40,058 nt of DNA from Pseudomonadota bacterium (GTDB lineage: Bacteria; Pseudomonadota; Gammaproteobacteria; Burkholderiales; Burkholderiaceae_C): positions 1 through 40,058 of the forward strand of contig JARXKP010000004.1 in NCBI GenBank assembly GCA_030271615.1, in the 5' to 3' direction. Made by a program: the position numbers and the translations under genes. Every line of letters begins with the position of its first letter. The first letter of the stretch is position 1. Below the pieces are notes generated by a model. That model made no database searches and was not told the origin of the DNA. It was given only the letters and a program-made list of their open reading frames with translations. Below, in pieces: positions 1-8,750 of the stretch.

Positions 1-3000
1 AGCATGTCGTCACCGGTGAGTGCGGTGGTCGCGTAAACCGACTCCTGGTCTTCACCAGCCAACCAATCGTTGCCGTCGCCTCCGCGCAGCGTGTCGGCGC
101 CACCGCCGCCGAAGATCAAGTCATCGCCTGCGCCGCCGTCGATGTCGTCGTTGCCGTGCAACTCGGCCCGCAAGTCCGAGAGGCTGCCGTCGCCCAGAAT
201 CTGGTCGTTGCCTGCGCCACCCAGGATCGAATCGTTGCCCCCCTCGCCCCAGATCGAGTCGTTGCCGGTGCCGCCGTCGATCGTGTCATCGCCCGCAGCG
301 GTGACGCGCCCCACTCCCGGCACTGCGTCCAGGAAATTGTTGTCGCCGAACAGGGCATCCGCGCCGTCGCCACCCAGGATGTAATCGTTGCGTGCACCCC
401 CTTGCGCGTAGTCGTCGCCGACACCGGTGTCGATGTAATCGTTGCCCCCGAACTCGTCCTTGATGAATTGCCCCCCGCTGGTCTTGCTGTCGTCGCCGAA
501 CACGGAGTCGTTGCCGGTGCCGCCGAACAGCACGTCGGCACCGCCATTGCCTTCGATGCGGTCGTTGTCGGCACCGCCGTCGATGTAATCGTTGCCGTGC
601 TCCTGTCCGGTCACGCTGGGGTCGAGGCCGAACTTGCGGTAGCTCATGCCGAGCAGTTTTTCGTCCACCAGCGCGACGCTGGCGTAGCTGTCCCCGAGCA
701 GGTTGTCATCGCCGGCACCGCCGTAGATCTGGTCGTCGCCCTGGTAGCCGCGCACGATGTCGTTGCCAGTGCCCGCGTCGACAAGATCGTCGCCACCGCC
801 GGCATTGACCAGGTCGTTGCCCGAACCGGCATAGACCACGTCGCGCCCGTTGTGGAGGTTGGTGTTGAAGTACAGCGCCGATTGCGGATCGGGGGTACCC
901 ACCTGCGAGGCCGTGCCATTGAACTTGCCGTCCGCGCGCACCGTCCAGCCGGCCAGATAGTCCGTCGCCGTCAACGCAGTTCCGGCAAAGGCATTGAGCG
1001 GCGTGAAATCCGCGCTCTCGACCCCGAAGTAGTTGCCCTCGTACTGGCGATCCGAGGCGTACGGAATGCCGGCGATGTAGTTGTAGGACACCGTCCCGAG
1101 TTGCGGTGCGCCGTTGAAGTAGACGGTGGACCCCGCCGCGTTGTCGCCGGCCACCCACTTGAACCCCGCACCCGCATCGGCGAAGCGCCGCCCCGAATCG
1201 CCATCGCTGAAGATCACATCGCGCCCGGCCCCGCCCACGAGGGTGTCGGCACCGTCACCACCGAACAGCGCGTCATCACCGGCCCCGCCGAACACGCGGT
1301 CGTCGCCAGAACCGCCATCGAGCAGCAGATCCGATCGGCCCGTGGCCATAGCCACGTCTTGCGCCGCCAGTGCCGCGGCCAGCGTCTGGGTGGTGGTGGC
1401 GTAGACCTGATCATTGCCGCTGCCCGCCGTGATCTGCAGGGGCAGCCCGCTCACGCCCGCACCACCTTCGATCCAGTCGTTGCCGCCTCGGGCATCGATG
1501 GTCAGGAGCCCCACCTCGGGCGTGACGTGCCAGGTGTTGAAGTTGAAGAGGTGCTCGGCCGAGCCGGCCGGTATCGCGGCGAAGCCGTCGTCGCGCCAGC
1601 CGTAACTGGTGTTCGCGCTGAGATTCCCATCTGCGGTAGTCGTCGGCGGCGGCGGTGCGGGCGGAGCGGCCGGCACGCTGATGCCCAGGTCAGTACTCAC
1701 GAAGTCCTTGACCAGCACCGTGCTGTGCGCGCCCTTGATGGTGAGCACCTGGGAGGTGGTGTCCAGGCTGTAGGTGATCGGGTCGGTGGTGACACTGCTG
1801 TCTTGCCACTCGGTGACCCCACCGGCACTTGAAAAGAACGTGCCCGCGCCATTGAGGACACGGCCACCGAGCTGGAGCCGGTCGCCGGCGTCGCTGCTGG
1901 CGAGGGTGTCGACGCCGGCATCTTTGCCGACGATGTACAGGTCGGCATCGGCGCCGCCGTTCAAGGTGTCGTTGTAGGCACCCGTGCCGCCGTCCAGCGT
2001 GTCGGCGCCGGCGTTGCCTTCGATGTAGTCGGTGCCATCGCCGCCATTGAGCGAGTCGATTCCGGTGCCGCCGTAGAGGTGGTCACCCCGGTCGGCGCCG
2101 GTCAGCGAGTCAGCGCTGTCGCCACCGAACAGGAACTGACGTCGACCGCTGTCGCCAGTGAGGGCGCTGCCCATGCGAATGGTTGTCGAAGAGCCGACGT
2201 CTTGGAAAACCTGCTCGCCCGCATTGGCGTTGCTGATCGTCAGCTGGGTGTTGTCCTGCGCATTGCGATACACCAGCCACGAGGCCATGGCGGCGCGGTC
2301 ATCGAGGTAGCTCTGCGTGTAGGTCGTTTTGCCCGCATCGCGGTCGGCCTGGGTCATCGCCTTGTCGGCCTGCCAGGCGGTGTAGGCCGTGTTCCATGTG
2401 GACTGCAATGCCGACTCGACGGTGGCCTCGTTGCCCGCCGTGGCCTTGAGCACAACGGGAGACAGCGTGAGCAGGCTGAGCAGCGATGCGAAGTCGGTGC
2501 GCGCCGTGGTGGCCAGGTTCACACTGCTTGCGGCGATGCTCGCCTTGCCAGCGATGGCATTGAAGGCGGCGCTGTCGGTGAGTGTCTTCAAGTTCGATTG
2601 ATACGCCACACGAGACGCAGCACTGTCGCTGGCATCACCCTCGGGGGTGACCGCCACAGCGGTGCCTCCGAGCAACCGACGCAGGCCATCGAGAACCCCT
2701 TCCAACGACGCCGCAGTCCGGTTGGAACCCACTTCGAGCAGCGCATTGGTTCCACCTGTCGTCAAGGTCGGGTCCAGCCTAGCCAATGCCGTGGCCAAGG
2801 CCAGGGAATCGGTGAGCTTGTACATGGAGTGGTTGCCGACCTGCGTCGGATCCGCTTTGTTGAAGAGTTCGACGCGCTGGCCGACTTGGCTGAACCAGAA
2901 GCTGTTCGTCGCGACGTTGATGCCGTGTTGAGCAAAGTAATTGGTCTGTTCCGATTGACTTGGGAAGCGGCCGATTCCGTATCCAACGCCGATCAGGCTC

Positions 3001-3620
3001 TCGTACTGTTGGAAAACACTTTCACTGCCAGGTGCAAAGCCTGCGCTGTTGAACGTCGTCGTCTTTCCCACGTGCGCCTGTGCGCCGAACAAACGGGTGA
3101 ACGCTGAGGCCAGATAGCCACCGAGACTGTGTCCATTGACTTCTATGCCACCAACCCGGTCTGCAGCAGAAACCAGTCCGCGCCCAGCAACGGGCGTGGC
3201 ATCGGCAAGCAGGTTCATCGTCACCACTTTGATCTGACGCGCAAGCTGGCCAGTCGGTGTGGTGATCTGGAACCACCAGTTGACCATGTCGACGAGTTGA
3301 TCGCGACCATTGCCAGTGAGTGCAAGTTGCGTATCGGTCAGAAAGTCCTGCAATCCCTCGGTGCCTTGCATCGAGACATACAACTTGCCATCGTTTCTGC
3401 GCCACACGGTGGCGTCAAAGCCGGAACCGGTGACGTCACCGGTTTCGATGTGGGTGACGAGGGAGAAGTTGGCTGCGATGTAGGTGGCGACTGGTTCGGT
3501 CATGCGCTCACGCAAACGAAGAATCAACGGACCACCACTGACGTTTTCTGCATTGGTGTCAAGCGCATATGTTGCGTCGGCGAGCAGCGCATTCCAATAG
3601 GCTTCTTGAATAGTGTTCAT
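1..3620 (-). CDS. RTX-type secreted lipase 1 (3' end beyond the window)
   Basis: The frame is open from an ATG at 3620 to the left edge (1206 codons), so the C-terminus is missing. Upstream, GAGGA (complement of 3631-3635) is a good ribosome site. Residues 1-~340 form an alpha/beta-hydrolase class-3 lipase domain: the nucleophile elbow GHSLGG is at 163-168 (Ser165), and a later NHSM motif may supply the histidine. A spacer domain follows, then RTX calcium-binding nonapeptides (GGxGxDxLx, e.g. GGAGDDALFGGDGADTL), a Pro-rich linker and more RTX blocks to the edge. RTX proteins are exported by type I systems and fold on extracellular calcium; the exporter is encoded upstream in the same operon. 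The substrate is unknown; lipase or phospholipase are both possible. The spacer/RTX body is duplicated in the next lipase at 4131-6410. Confidence 0.9.
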   Translation of the reverse strand, partial: MNTIQEAYWNALLADATYALDTNAENVSGGPLILRLRERMTEPVATYIAANFSLVTHIETGDVTGSGFDATVWRRNDGKLYVSMQGTEGLQDFLTDTQLALTGNGRDQLVDMVNWWFQITTPTGQLARQIKVVTMNLLADATPVAGRGLVSAADRVGGIEVNGHSLGGYLASAFTRLFGAQAHVGKTTTFNSAGFAPGSESVFQQYESLIGVGYGIGRFPSQSEQTNYFAQHGINVATNSFWFSQVGQRVELFNKADPTQVGNHSMYKLTDSLALATALARLDPTLTTGGTNALLEVGSNRTAASLEGVLDGLRRLLGGTAVAVTPEGDASDSAASRVAYQSNLKTLTDSAAFNAIAGKASIAASSVNLATTARTDFASLLSLLTLSPVVLKATAGNEATVESALQSTWNTAYTAWQADKAMTQADRDAGKTTYTQSYLDDRAAMASWLVYRNAQDNTQLTISNANAGEQVFQDVGSSTTIRMGSALTGDSGRRQFLFGGDSADSLTGADRGDHLYGGTGIDSLNGGDGTDYIEGNAGADTLDGGTGAYNDTLNGGADADLYIVGKDAGVDTLASSDAGDRLQLGGRVLNGAGTFFSSAGGVTEWQDSSVTTDPITYSLDTTSQVLTIKGAHSTVLVKDFVSTDLGISVPAAPPAPPPPTTTADGNLSANTSYGWRDDGFAAIPAGSAEHLFNFNTWHVTPEVGLLTIDARGGNDWIEGGAGVSGLPLQITAGSGNDQVYATTTQTLAAALAAQDVAMATGRSDLLLDGGSGDDRVFGGAGDDALFGGDGADTLVGGAGRDVIFSDGDSGRRFADAGAGFKWVAGDNAAGSTVYFNGAPQLGTVSYNYIAGIPYASDRQYEGNYFGVESADFTPLNAFAGTALTATDYLAGWTVRADGKFNGTASQVGTPDPQSALYFNTNLHNGRDVVYAGSGNDLVNAGGGDDLVDAGTGNDIVRGYQGDDQIYGGAGDDNLLGDSYASVALVDEKLLGMSYRKFGLDPSVTGQEHGNDYIDGGADNDRIEGNGGADVLFGGTGNDSVFGDDSKTSGGQFIKDEFGGNDYIDTGVGDDYAQGGARNDYILGGDGADALFGDNNFLDAVPGVGRVTAAGDDTIDGGTGNDSIWGEGGNDSILGGAGNDQILGDGSLSDLRAELHGNDDIDGGAGDDLIFGGGGADTLRGGDGNDWLAGEDQESVYATTALTGDDM
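1681..2517. repeat. Direct repeat copy 1: RTX spacer/body module
   Basis: This stretch of lipase gene 1 matches 4408-5250 of lipase gene 2 along its whole length. By eye, 2263-2386 is identical to 4996-5119 for 124 bases. The flanking lipase heads are clearly diverged, so the body has been duplicated recently or homogenised by gene conversion. Confidence 0.85.
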
Positions 3621-3633
3621 GTTGTTCAATTCC

Positions 3634-4134
3634 TCAATTGATAACGGTGATGTTGAACTTCTTCTTGAATGCGTCTTGCTCTTCTGGTGCACATCCAGAC
3701 TCAAATAAAAGCGGAGCGTTAGTCTCTGAAATTCCCAGCGTTCGGATGAACCACCCACCTTTGGCATGCAGGGTGTAGTAGCTGACAAGCACTTGATTGG
3801 TCTCCGCATCTCGATACACATTTGGATCGATACGGATTTGTAAGGCTGTTCCTTCAACGAACTGGTCGTGCTCTGGAAGAACGAAGACGACACGTCGATT
3901 CATCGCATGCTTCTCATCAATCACCTGCACCGCGTACTTCTTGCAGAGAGAATCGAATTGCTGTTTGCCAACCAGTTCATCCGCCAAAGGCAAGACCAAC
4001 AGAACGGGAAACAACACCAGGCAACTCACCACCTTCATGGCGGGTGAATTGACGCGCCGAACCACCCATCGGGTTGCGGCCAGAACAGCGATCAACCAAG
4101 CGATCGCGACGGTGATCAACAGGATGCCGGTCAT
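3634..4134 (-). CDS. Small membrane protein between the two RTX lipases
   Basis: 166 residues. The ATG at 4134 was chosen because it overlaps the stop of the upstream lipase as ATGA (4131-4134), implying translational coupling. The N-terminus has two hydrophobic segments (about 2-20 and 34-51). A soluble domain of ~110 residues follows, with two cysteines (around 64 and near 147) and a GGWFIRTLGISETNAPLLF stretch. The stop lies 13 bases before the start of lipase 1. I do not recognise a named family. Small envelope proteins of this shape next to secreted lipases are often immunity proteins or chaperones, and that is the inference here; no function is shown by sequence alone. Confidence 0.8.
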   Translation of the reverse strand: MTGILLITVAIAWLIAVLAATRWVVRRVNSPAMKVVSCLVLFPVLLVLPLADELVGKQQFDSLCKKYAVQVIDEKHAMNRRVVFVLPEHDQFVEGTALQIRIDPNVYRDAETNQVLVSYYTLHAKGGWFIRTLGISETNAPLLFESGCAPEEQDAFKKKFNITVIN

Positions 4135-6410
4135 GCTGCCTCCGCGAACTGTTCGTCGTTTGCCACATGCACGCCCGCGCCGCCTTCGATCCAGTCGTCG
4201 TTGGCCTTGGCGTCGATGCTCAGCAGATTGGGATAGCTGCCGACATACCAGTCGTTGAAATTGACCAGGTGATTGGCTTGTGCAGAGGCGGGGTTGGTCC
4301 ACTCGCCCGTGGGCCAGCTCACCGAAGGCTGCGCGGCGCTCAGGCTGAAATCGTTGAACGAACTCGTGGCCGGCGGCGGAGGCGGGGCGGGCGCCGCCGG
4401 CACACCGATGCCCAGGTCGCCCGAGGCGAAGTCCTTGACCAGCACGATGCTGTGCGCGCCCTTGACGGTGAGCACGTGGGAGGCGGTGTCCAGGCTGTAG
4501 GTGATCACGTCGGTGACCACACTGCTGTCACGCCACTCGGTGACGCCCCCTGCACTTGAAAAGAACGTGCCCGCACCATTGAGGACACGCCCACCGAGCT
4601 TGAGGCGGTCAGCGGCGTCGCTGCTGGCGAGGGTGTCGACGCCAGCATCCTTGCCGACGACGTACAGGTCGGCATCGGCGCCGCCGTTGAGAACATCGTT
4701 GTCGACACCGGTGCCGCCATCGAGCGTGTCGGCGCCGGCGTTGCCTTCGAGGTAGTCGGTGCCGCCGCCGCCGTTGAGCGAGTCGACCCCGACGCCGCCG
4801 TACAGGTGGTCACCCCGGTCGCCGCCGGTCAGCGAGTCAGCGCTGTCGCCACCGAACAGGAACTGACGCCGACCGCTGTCGCCGGTGAGGAGGTTGCCGA
4901 TGCGGATTTCGGTCGTTGAAGAACCGCCGAAATCTCGGAACAGTTGGTCGCCCGAGTTGGTGTCCGTGATCGTGGCATCCGTGTTGTCCTTCACGTTGCG
5001 ATACACCAGCCACGAGGCCATGGCGGCGCGGTCATCGAGGTAGCTCTGCGTGTAGGTCGTTTTGCCCGCATCGCGGTCGGCCTGGGTCATCGCCTTGTCG
5101 GCCTGCCAGGCGGTGTAGGTGGTGTTCCACGCGGTCTTCAAGGCGGACTCGACGGTGGCCTCGTTGCCCGCCGTGGCCTTGAGCACAACGGGCGACAGCG
5201 TGAGCAGGCTCAGCAGCGAGGCGAAGTCGGTGCGCGCCGCAGTGGCCAGGGCTGCGCTGCTGGTGGAGAGGCTCACTTTGCCGGCAAGCGTTTGGAATCC
5301 CGCACTCGCTTGCAGATTGTTCGACGCGAGATACAAGGATTCGCGCTGGCTGTTGCCCGTTGGAAGCACATCGTTCTGCCGCAGCAGCAAGCGCTCCATT
5401 GCGTCGACAAGGCGTTCCAATGAAGCCGAGCTGGCATTGGATGATGCGTCGAGCATCGCGTGGTAGCGCGCGAAGTCCAGGGTCGGGTCTAACTGATCGA
5501 ACAACGCTTTGACGGCCAGCGAATCGGCCAGCACCATCTGCGAGTGGTTGCGCGAGCTGGGCGGATTGGGTTCGTCGCTCAGCCACTGATCTTCGATGGG
5601 CACGTTTACCGCAAGGCCAGGGCGCGAGTGCAAGCCGGCAATCGCGCTGAAGCCGGTCGCGGCTGCGTCGCGAAGCTTCGCTTCGTCGGCGATGACGTTG
5701 GTCGTGTTGGCTCCCGTGGGCACAGCCGCACCGCCCAAACGGGCGAAGAAATTGTTATTGCCTGGATTGCTCAGGAAGCCCGGTGCGTTGAAGGTGGTGA
5801 CACTGGCCGTCGCAGCGCCGAACATGGCGTTGAACGCCATGGCGAGATGACCACCCAGGCTGTGGCCCGTGACGTCGAGCTTGTGGTCGGGGTCGGTGGC
5901 CAGTGCCGCGACGAGCGTGCCGGTGGCGGCCACATCGGCGCGTTTGACGAGGTAAGTGCCGTCAGGCAGCACCAGCGCATTGGCATCGCCCTGCGGGCTG
6001 TCGCGGACCGCGTATTGCGCCACCTGCGTGCCGGGCGTGTTGCTCACGCGTGCCCACCAGCTGTACAGCGCGGCGATCTGGTCGTAGCCGGCGCCCCACA
6101 GGGCGATGTTGTGATCGGTGGGTGTGATGTCGCCGACCACTTCCAGCGTGCCGCGGATGGCCAGGGTCAGCTTGCCGGAGGTGTCCTTGAAGACGGTGGC
6201 CGACAGGCTGGTGTTGTTGCCGCCTGCGCCGGCTGCATCGTCGTTGTATTGCAGAACGACGGTTTGCTCGGCGGCGAAGCGCTGGGCTTGGGTCAGGGTG
6301 AAACCAGAGCTTGGTGATTGCAAGGCATCAGCGAAGCTTGGCCCTGCCATCCCATTGACCAACGTTGCATATGCAGCTTGTGCGAATTGAGCGGACAGTG
6401 AGAGAGTCAT
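4131..6410 (-). CDS. RTX-type secreted lipase 2
   Basis: 759 residues, ATG at 6410 overlapping the upstream lipoprotein stop (ATGA, 6407-6410). The N-terminal class-3 lipase domain (about 1-330) has an oxyanion-region motif LAIRGTLE (83-90), the elbow GHSLGG at 182-187 (Ser184) and an NHSQ motif near 290 that may carry the catalytic histidine. A spacer region nearly identical to that of lipase 1 follows. One RTX block comes next (GGDRGDHLYGGVGVDSLNGG and similar), then a Pro-rich linker (APAPPPPPA). The protein stops soon after WIEGGAGV, at the point where lipase 1 continues for several hundred more residues. The short tail may still carry a type I signal, but it looks truncated relative to its paralogue. 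Confidence 0.9.
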   Translation of the reverse strand: MTLSLSAQFAQAAYATLVNGMAGPSFADALQSPSSGFTLTQAQRFAAEQTVVLQYNDDAAGAGGNNTSLSATVFKDTSGKLTLAIRGTLEVVGDITPTDHNIALWGAGYDQIAALYSWWARVSNTPGTQVAQYAVRDSPQGDANALVLPDGTYLVKRADVAATGTLVAALATDPDHKLDVTGHSLGGHLAMAFNAMFGAATASVTTFNAPGFLSNPGNNNFFARLGGAAVPTGANTTNVIADEAKLRDAAATGFSAIAGLHSRPGLAVNVPIEDQWLSDEPNPPSSRNHSQMVLADSLAVKALFDQLDPTLDFARYHAMLDASSNASSASLERLVDAMERLLLRQNDVLPTGNSQRESLYLASNNLQASAGFQTLAGKVSLSTSSAALATAARTDFASLLSLLTLSPVVLKATAGNEATVESALKTAWNTTYTAWQADKAMTQADRDAGKTTYTQSYLDDRAAMASWLVYRNVKDNTDATITDTNSGDQLFRDFGGSSTTEIRIGNLLTGDSGRRQFLFGGDSADSLTGGDRGDHLYGGVGVDSLNGGGGTDYLEGNAGADTLDGGTGVDNDVLNGGADADLYVVGKDAGVDTLASSDAADRLKLGGRVLNGAGTFFSSAGGVTEWRDSSVVTDVITYSLDTASHVLTVKGAHSIVLVKDFASGDLGIGVPAAPAPPPPPATSSFNDFSLSAAQPSVSWPTGEWTNPASAQANHLVNFNDWYVGSYPNLLSIDAKANDDWIEGGAGVHVANDEQFAEAA
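4408..5250. repeat. Direct repeat copy 2: RTX spacer/body module
   Basis: Second copy of the module at 1681-2517, same orientation, offset about 2.73 kb. It encodes the spacer domain, first RTX block and the hydrophobic segment before the Pro-rich linker of lipase 2. Recombination between the copies would delete the intervening membrane-protein gene and fuse the two lipases. Confidence 0.85.
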
Positions 6411-6883
6411 TTTGAATCCTCCTTAAGGAATACTTGCTGAGTCAAGTCGAGGGGGACATCGCGACATGAATATGCAGACGGTGCCCACGGTCCCGAAAGA
6501 TCACCGCCGCCGCGGACGTACACGATCCTTTTGCCGAGCACCTTGCTGTTACTTTCTTTGATGATCGTTTGCTCCCATCTGGTCAGAGATGGATCTCCGT
6601 CAACGATCCGTTTCGTGAAGCTGTTCCATTTGTAGTCAGGCCCAAAACCACCGCCTGAGACCACGTCCCCCCGGTACTGCGGAAACAACTCCCCATCCGG
6701 TCCGAAGTTCTCCTTGGACAACGTGATGGTTTCGTAGATGTGCACGCCGCCGTCGATGGCGCAGAGCCGATCAACTTCGCGGTCCAGCCGGGTCTTGGCG
6801 CGTTCGCAGCCGGTGGTGCTGAGTGCGAGCAGCGCAATCAGGACGAGAGCCATCACGCGTGAAATCGAAATCGGCCGACTCAT
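6407..6883 (-). CDS. Small lipoprotein upstream of RTX lipase 2
   Basis: 158 residues, with an N-terminal signal ending in a lipobox (LSTTGC, Cys26), so probably a lipidated envelope protein of mature size ~133 residues. The body has the stretch LCAIDGGVHIYETITL, a glycine-rich centre and two further cysteines. It overlaps the RTX gene upstream (6880-6883) and lipase 2 downstream (6407-6410), both as ATGA, so it should be made in step with them. The family has no name I can give with certainty. Its position immediately before a secreted lipase suggests an immunity lipoprotein or a secretion helper; this is inference from context only. Confidence 0.82.
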   Translation of the reverse strand: MSRPISISRVMALVLIALLALSTTGCERAKTRLDREVDRLCAIDGGVHIYETITLSKENFGPDGELFPQYRGDVVSGGGFGPDYKWNSFTKRIVDGDPSLTRWEQTIIKESNSKVLGKRIVYVRGGGDLSGPWAPSAYSCRDVPLDLTQQVFLKEDSK

Positions 6884-7458
6884 GCTCGTTGCTCCACGTG
6901 GAAGCGGCCGTCATTGCCGGCCATCGCAGGCACACGACCGATCGCCATGACACGGTGCCCACTCAGGCTGTGGGCCGCGATAGCCAATTTTTGGTCGCCG
7001 GCCACCCACCGGAAGCCGGACGTGGACTGCGGATTCAGCTCTGGGTACTGCAGCCCCGAATCCCCATCGCTGAAGATCACATCGCTGCTGGCACCGCCGA
7101 CGATCGTGTCGCCCCCGTCACCGCCGAACAGGGCGTCATCGCCCGCCGCCCCGAATACCCAGTCGTTGCCGAACCCACCATCGAGCAGCAGGTCCGAACG
7201 GCCGGTGGCGACTGCCACGTCTTGCGCAGCGACGGCGTCGGCCAGCGCCTGGGTGGTGCTGGCATAGAACTGGTCGTTTCCGCTGCCGGCCTTGATCAAC
7301 TTCAAGTTGGTGTTGGTGCCCGCGCCGCCTTTGATCCAGTCGTCGTTGCCCTTGGCGTTGACGCTCAGCATGTCGGCATAGCTGCCGACGATGCCACTGG
7401 TGCTGGATACCTCTTCCGACTTCATCGACACCATTTCTCGTCTCCTTTTCTGACTCAT
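6880..7458 (-). CDS. Short RTX-repeat protein, likely a module fragment
   Basis: 192 residues, ATG at 7458 overlapping the glycosyltransferase stop (ATGA, 7455-7458). A second ATG at 7434 has AGGAGA directly upstream and may be the true start. Residues ~25-145 match the middle of lipase 1 (its codons around 1130-1500): same order of NDWI-GGAG, DVAxATGRSDLLLDGG, RTX nonapeptides and FSDGDSG. There is no lipase domain and no obvious C-terminal secretion domain; after RWVAGD the sequence becomes unrelated. It may be a leftover module of a once longer RTX protein whose new end was fixed by the next gene's start. A small secreted calcium-binding partner is the alternative. Confidence 0.75.
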   Translation of the reverse strand: MSQKRRREMVSMKSEEVSSTSGIVGSYADMLSVNAKGNDDWIKGGAGTNTNLKLIKAGSGNDQFYASTTQALADAVAAQDVAVATGRSDLLLDGGFGNDWVFGAAGDDALFGGDGGDTIVGGASSDVIFSDGDSGLQYPELNPQSTSGFRWVAGDQKLAIAAHSLSGHRVMAIGRVPAMAGNDGRFHVEQRA

Positions 7459-8750
7459 CGAACCACCTCGCCCATCATCAACTTGTTGCGAATCGATGCC
7501 CAGTTCGCCGACTCACTCGTCAATCCCAGAAGGTCGTCATATCCAGCGACTGCTGAAGTCAGTCCATACCGCTGCGCATCTGCCATCGCCTGCATCCTCA
7601 ATTTCACATTCGCGTTGTCGCTGTGCATCGTCGAAACAACCGCCTCGGCCATCGCCCCGACATCGAAAAACTCCACAAGCCGCCCATTGATCCCGTCCCG
7701 CATCACTTCTCGCACGGGCGCCGTATCACTCGCCACGATTGGTGCCCCGCAGGCCATCGCTTCCAGCAGCGACCAACTCAGAACGAACGGATAGGTCAGG
7801 TACACATGTGCATCCGACACCTGCAATACGCGCAGGTACTGGTCACGCGGAAGGTGCCCCATGAAGTGTGTGCGGGTCGCATCGAGCTTCACTTGCTTGA
7901 GCATGTGTTCTCGCCAGTGGACTGAAGCGCCCGAGTCGCCTTTGTTGCGCGGCGGCCGCTGCCCGTAACTCACGCCATCGCCGCCGACGATCAGCGCATG
8001 GCACCTCGGCTCGATCTGCTGGATGCGCTCCAGCGCCCGCATGAAGATGTGAAAGCCGCGATACGGCTCCAGGTTGCGCGCCACGTAGGTGATGACCGGT
8101 CGATCGACATCGCCGGCGCGCAGCACGATGCCGCTCGGGGTGGTGACCGTGGCCTCTTCATTCGGCCCCAACTCATGCGTGGCAATGCCCTCGTGCTGCA
8201 CGCTGATCTTCGAGTGGAAGATTTCCGGATGCCGGCTCTTCTGCCAGTGCGTGGGCGTGACCGCGGCGTCGCAGTTCGTCAGGTTCAGCGTGTGCAGCGC
8301 ATTCCAGGTGCGGATGCGGGCGTGGGCGTCGAAGCTCACCGGAAATTCCGGGTCGAAACCCAGGTCGGCACCTTCGGCGCTGTAGTACCACTCGCAGAAG
8401 TGAACCAGACGCGCGTTCGGAAACACGTCCTTGGCGTACAGCGTTTCGCCCCAACCCGGGTGGGCGACGATCACGTCGGGCGTGTAGCCGCCCTTGCGCA
8501 TACCCATCATCGCGCGAGCCGTGGCCTGGCCGTGCAAGGTGGCCGTTTCCATCTGACGCAGGTACGGGTGCTGATCGACGCGGCCACTGCGCGCGGGGGC
8601 GTAGCGCACCAGCGGGTCGAATCCCGGCAGGCCGGGTGCGGTGTCGCGACCCAGTGCGCGCACGTCCCATCCGGGGCGTTGGGCCCAGGTGTTGACCAGG
8701 TGGCCGAACTGGCCAGGAAAATTCTGATGAATTACCAGGACGCGCATCAC
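7455..8750 (-). CDS. Family-4 glycosyltransferase in a type I secretion operon
   Basis: 431 residues, starting at an ATGA overlap with the adaptor gene (8747-8750). The N-terminus MMRVLVIHQNFPGQFGHL is the Rossmann start typical of GT4 enzymes. The C-terminal half has the donor-site pattern around LSWSLLEAMACGAPIVASD, with the conserved glutamate for the nucleotide sugar. GT4 enzymes are GT-B-fold, retaining transferases. No signal peptide or membrane segment, so cytoplasmic. Lying between the exporter pair and the RTX cargo genes, it could modify a cargo protein before export, or make a glycan that anchors or accompanies it. Acceptor and sugar cannot be read from sequence. Confidence 0.9.
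   Translation of the reverse strand: MMRVLVIHQNFPGQFGHLVNTWAQRPGWDVRALGRDTAPGLPGFDPLVRYAPARSGRVDQHPYLRQMETATLHGQATARAMMGMRKGGYTPDVIVAHPGWGETLYAKDVFPNARLVHFCEWYYSAEGADLGFDPEFPVSFDAHARIRTWNALHTLNLTNCDAAVTPTHWQKSRHPEIFHSKISVQHEGIATHELGPNEEATVTTPSGIVLRAGDVDRPVITYVARNLEPYRGFHIFMRALERIQQIEPRCHALIVGGDGVSYGQRPPRNKGDSGASVHWREHMLKQVKLDATRTHFMGHLPRDQYLRVLQVSDAHVYLTYPFVLSWSLLEAMACGAPIVASDTAPVREVMRDGINGRLVEFFDVGAMAEAVVSTMHSDNANVKLRMQAMADAQRYGLTSAVAGYDDLLGLTSESANWASIRNKLMMGEVVR

Noticed and set aside
156-1832. Long plus-strand open frame opposite the RTX lipase
   Set aside because: It is the mirror of the GC-rich RTX repeats: Val/Ala/Asp periodicity copies the nonapeptide pattern on the other strand, and the minus frame has clear lipase and RTX motifs.
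1-2100. Short periodic DNA repeats that could suggest a CRISPR array
   Set aside because: The period is 27 bases or multiples and tracks the nine-residue RTX motif in frame; there are no constant repeats with unique spacers.
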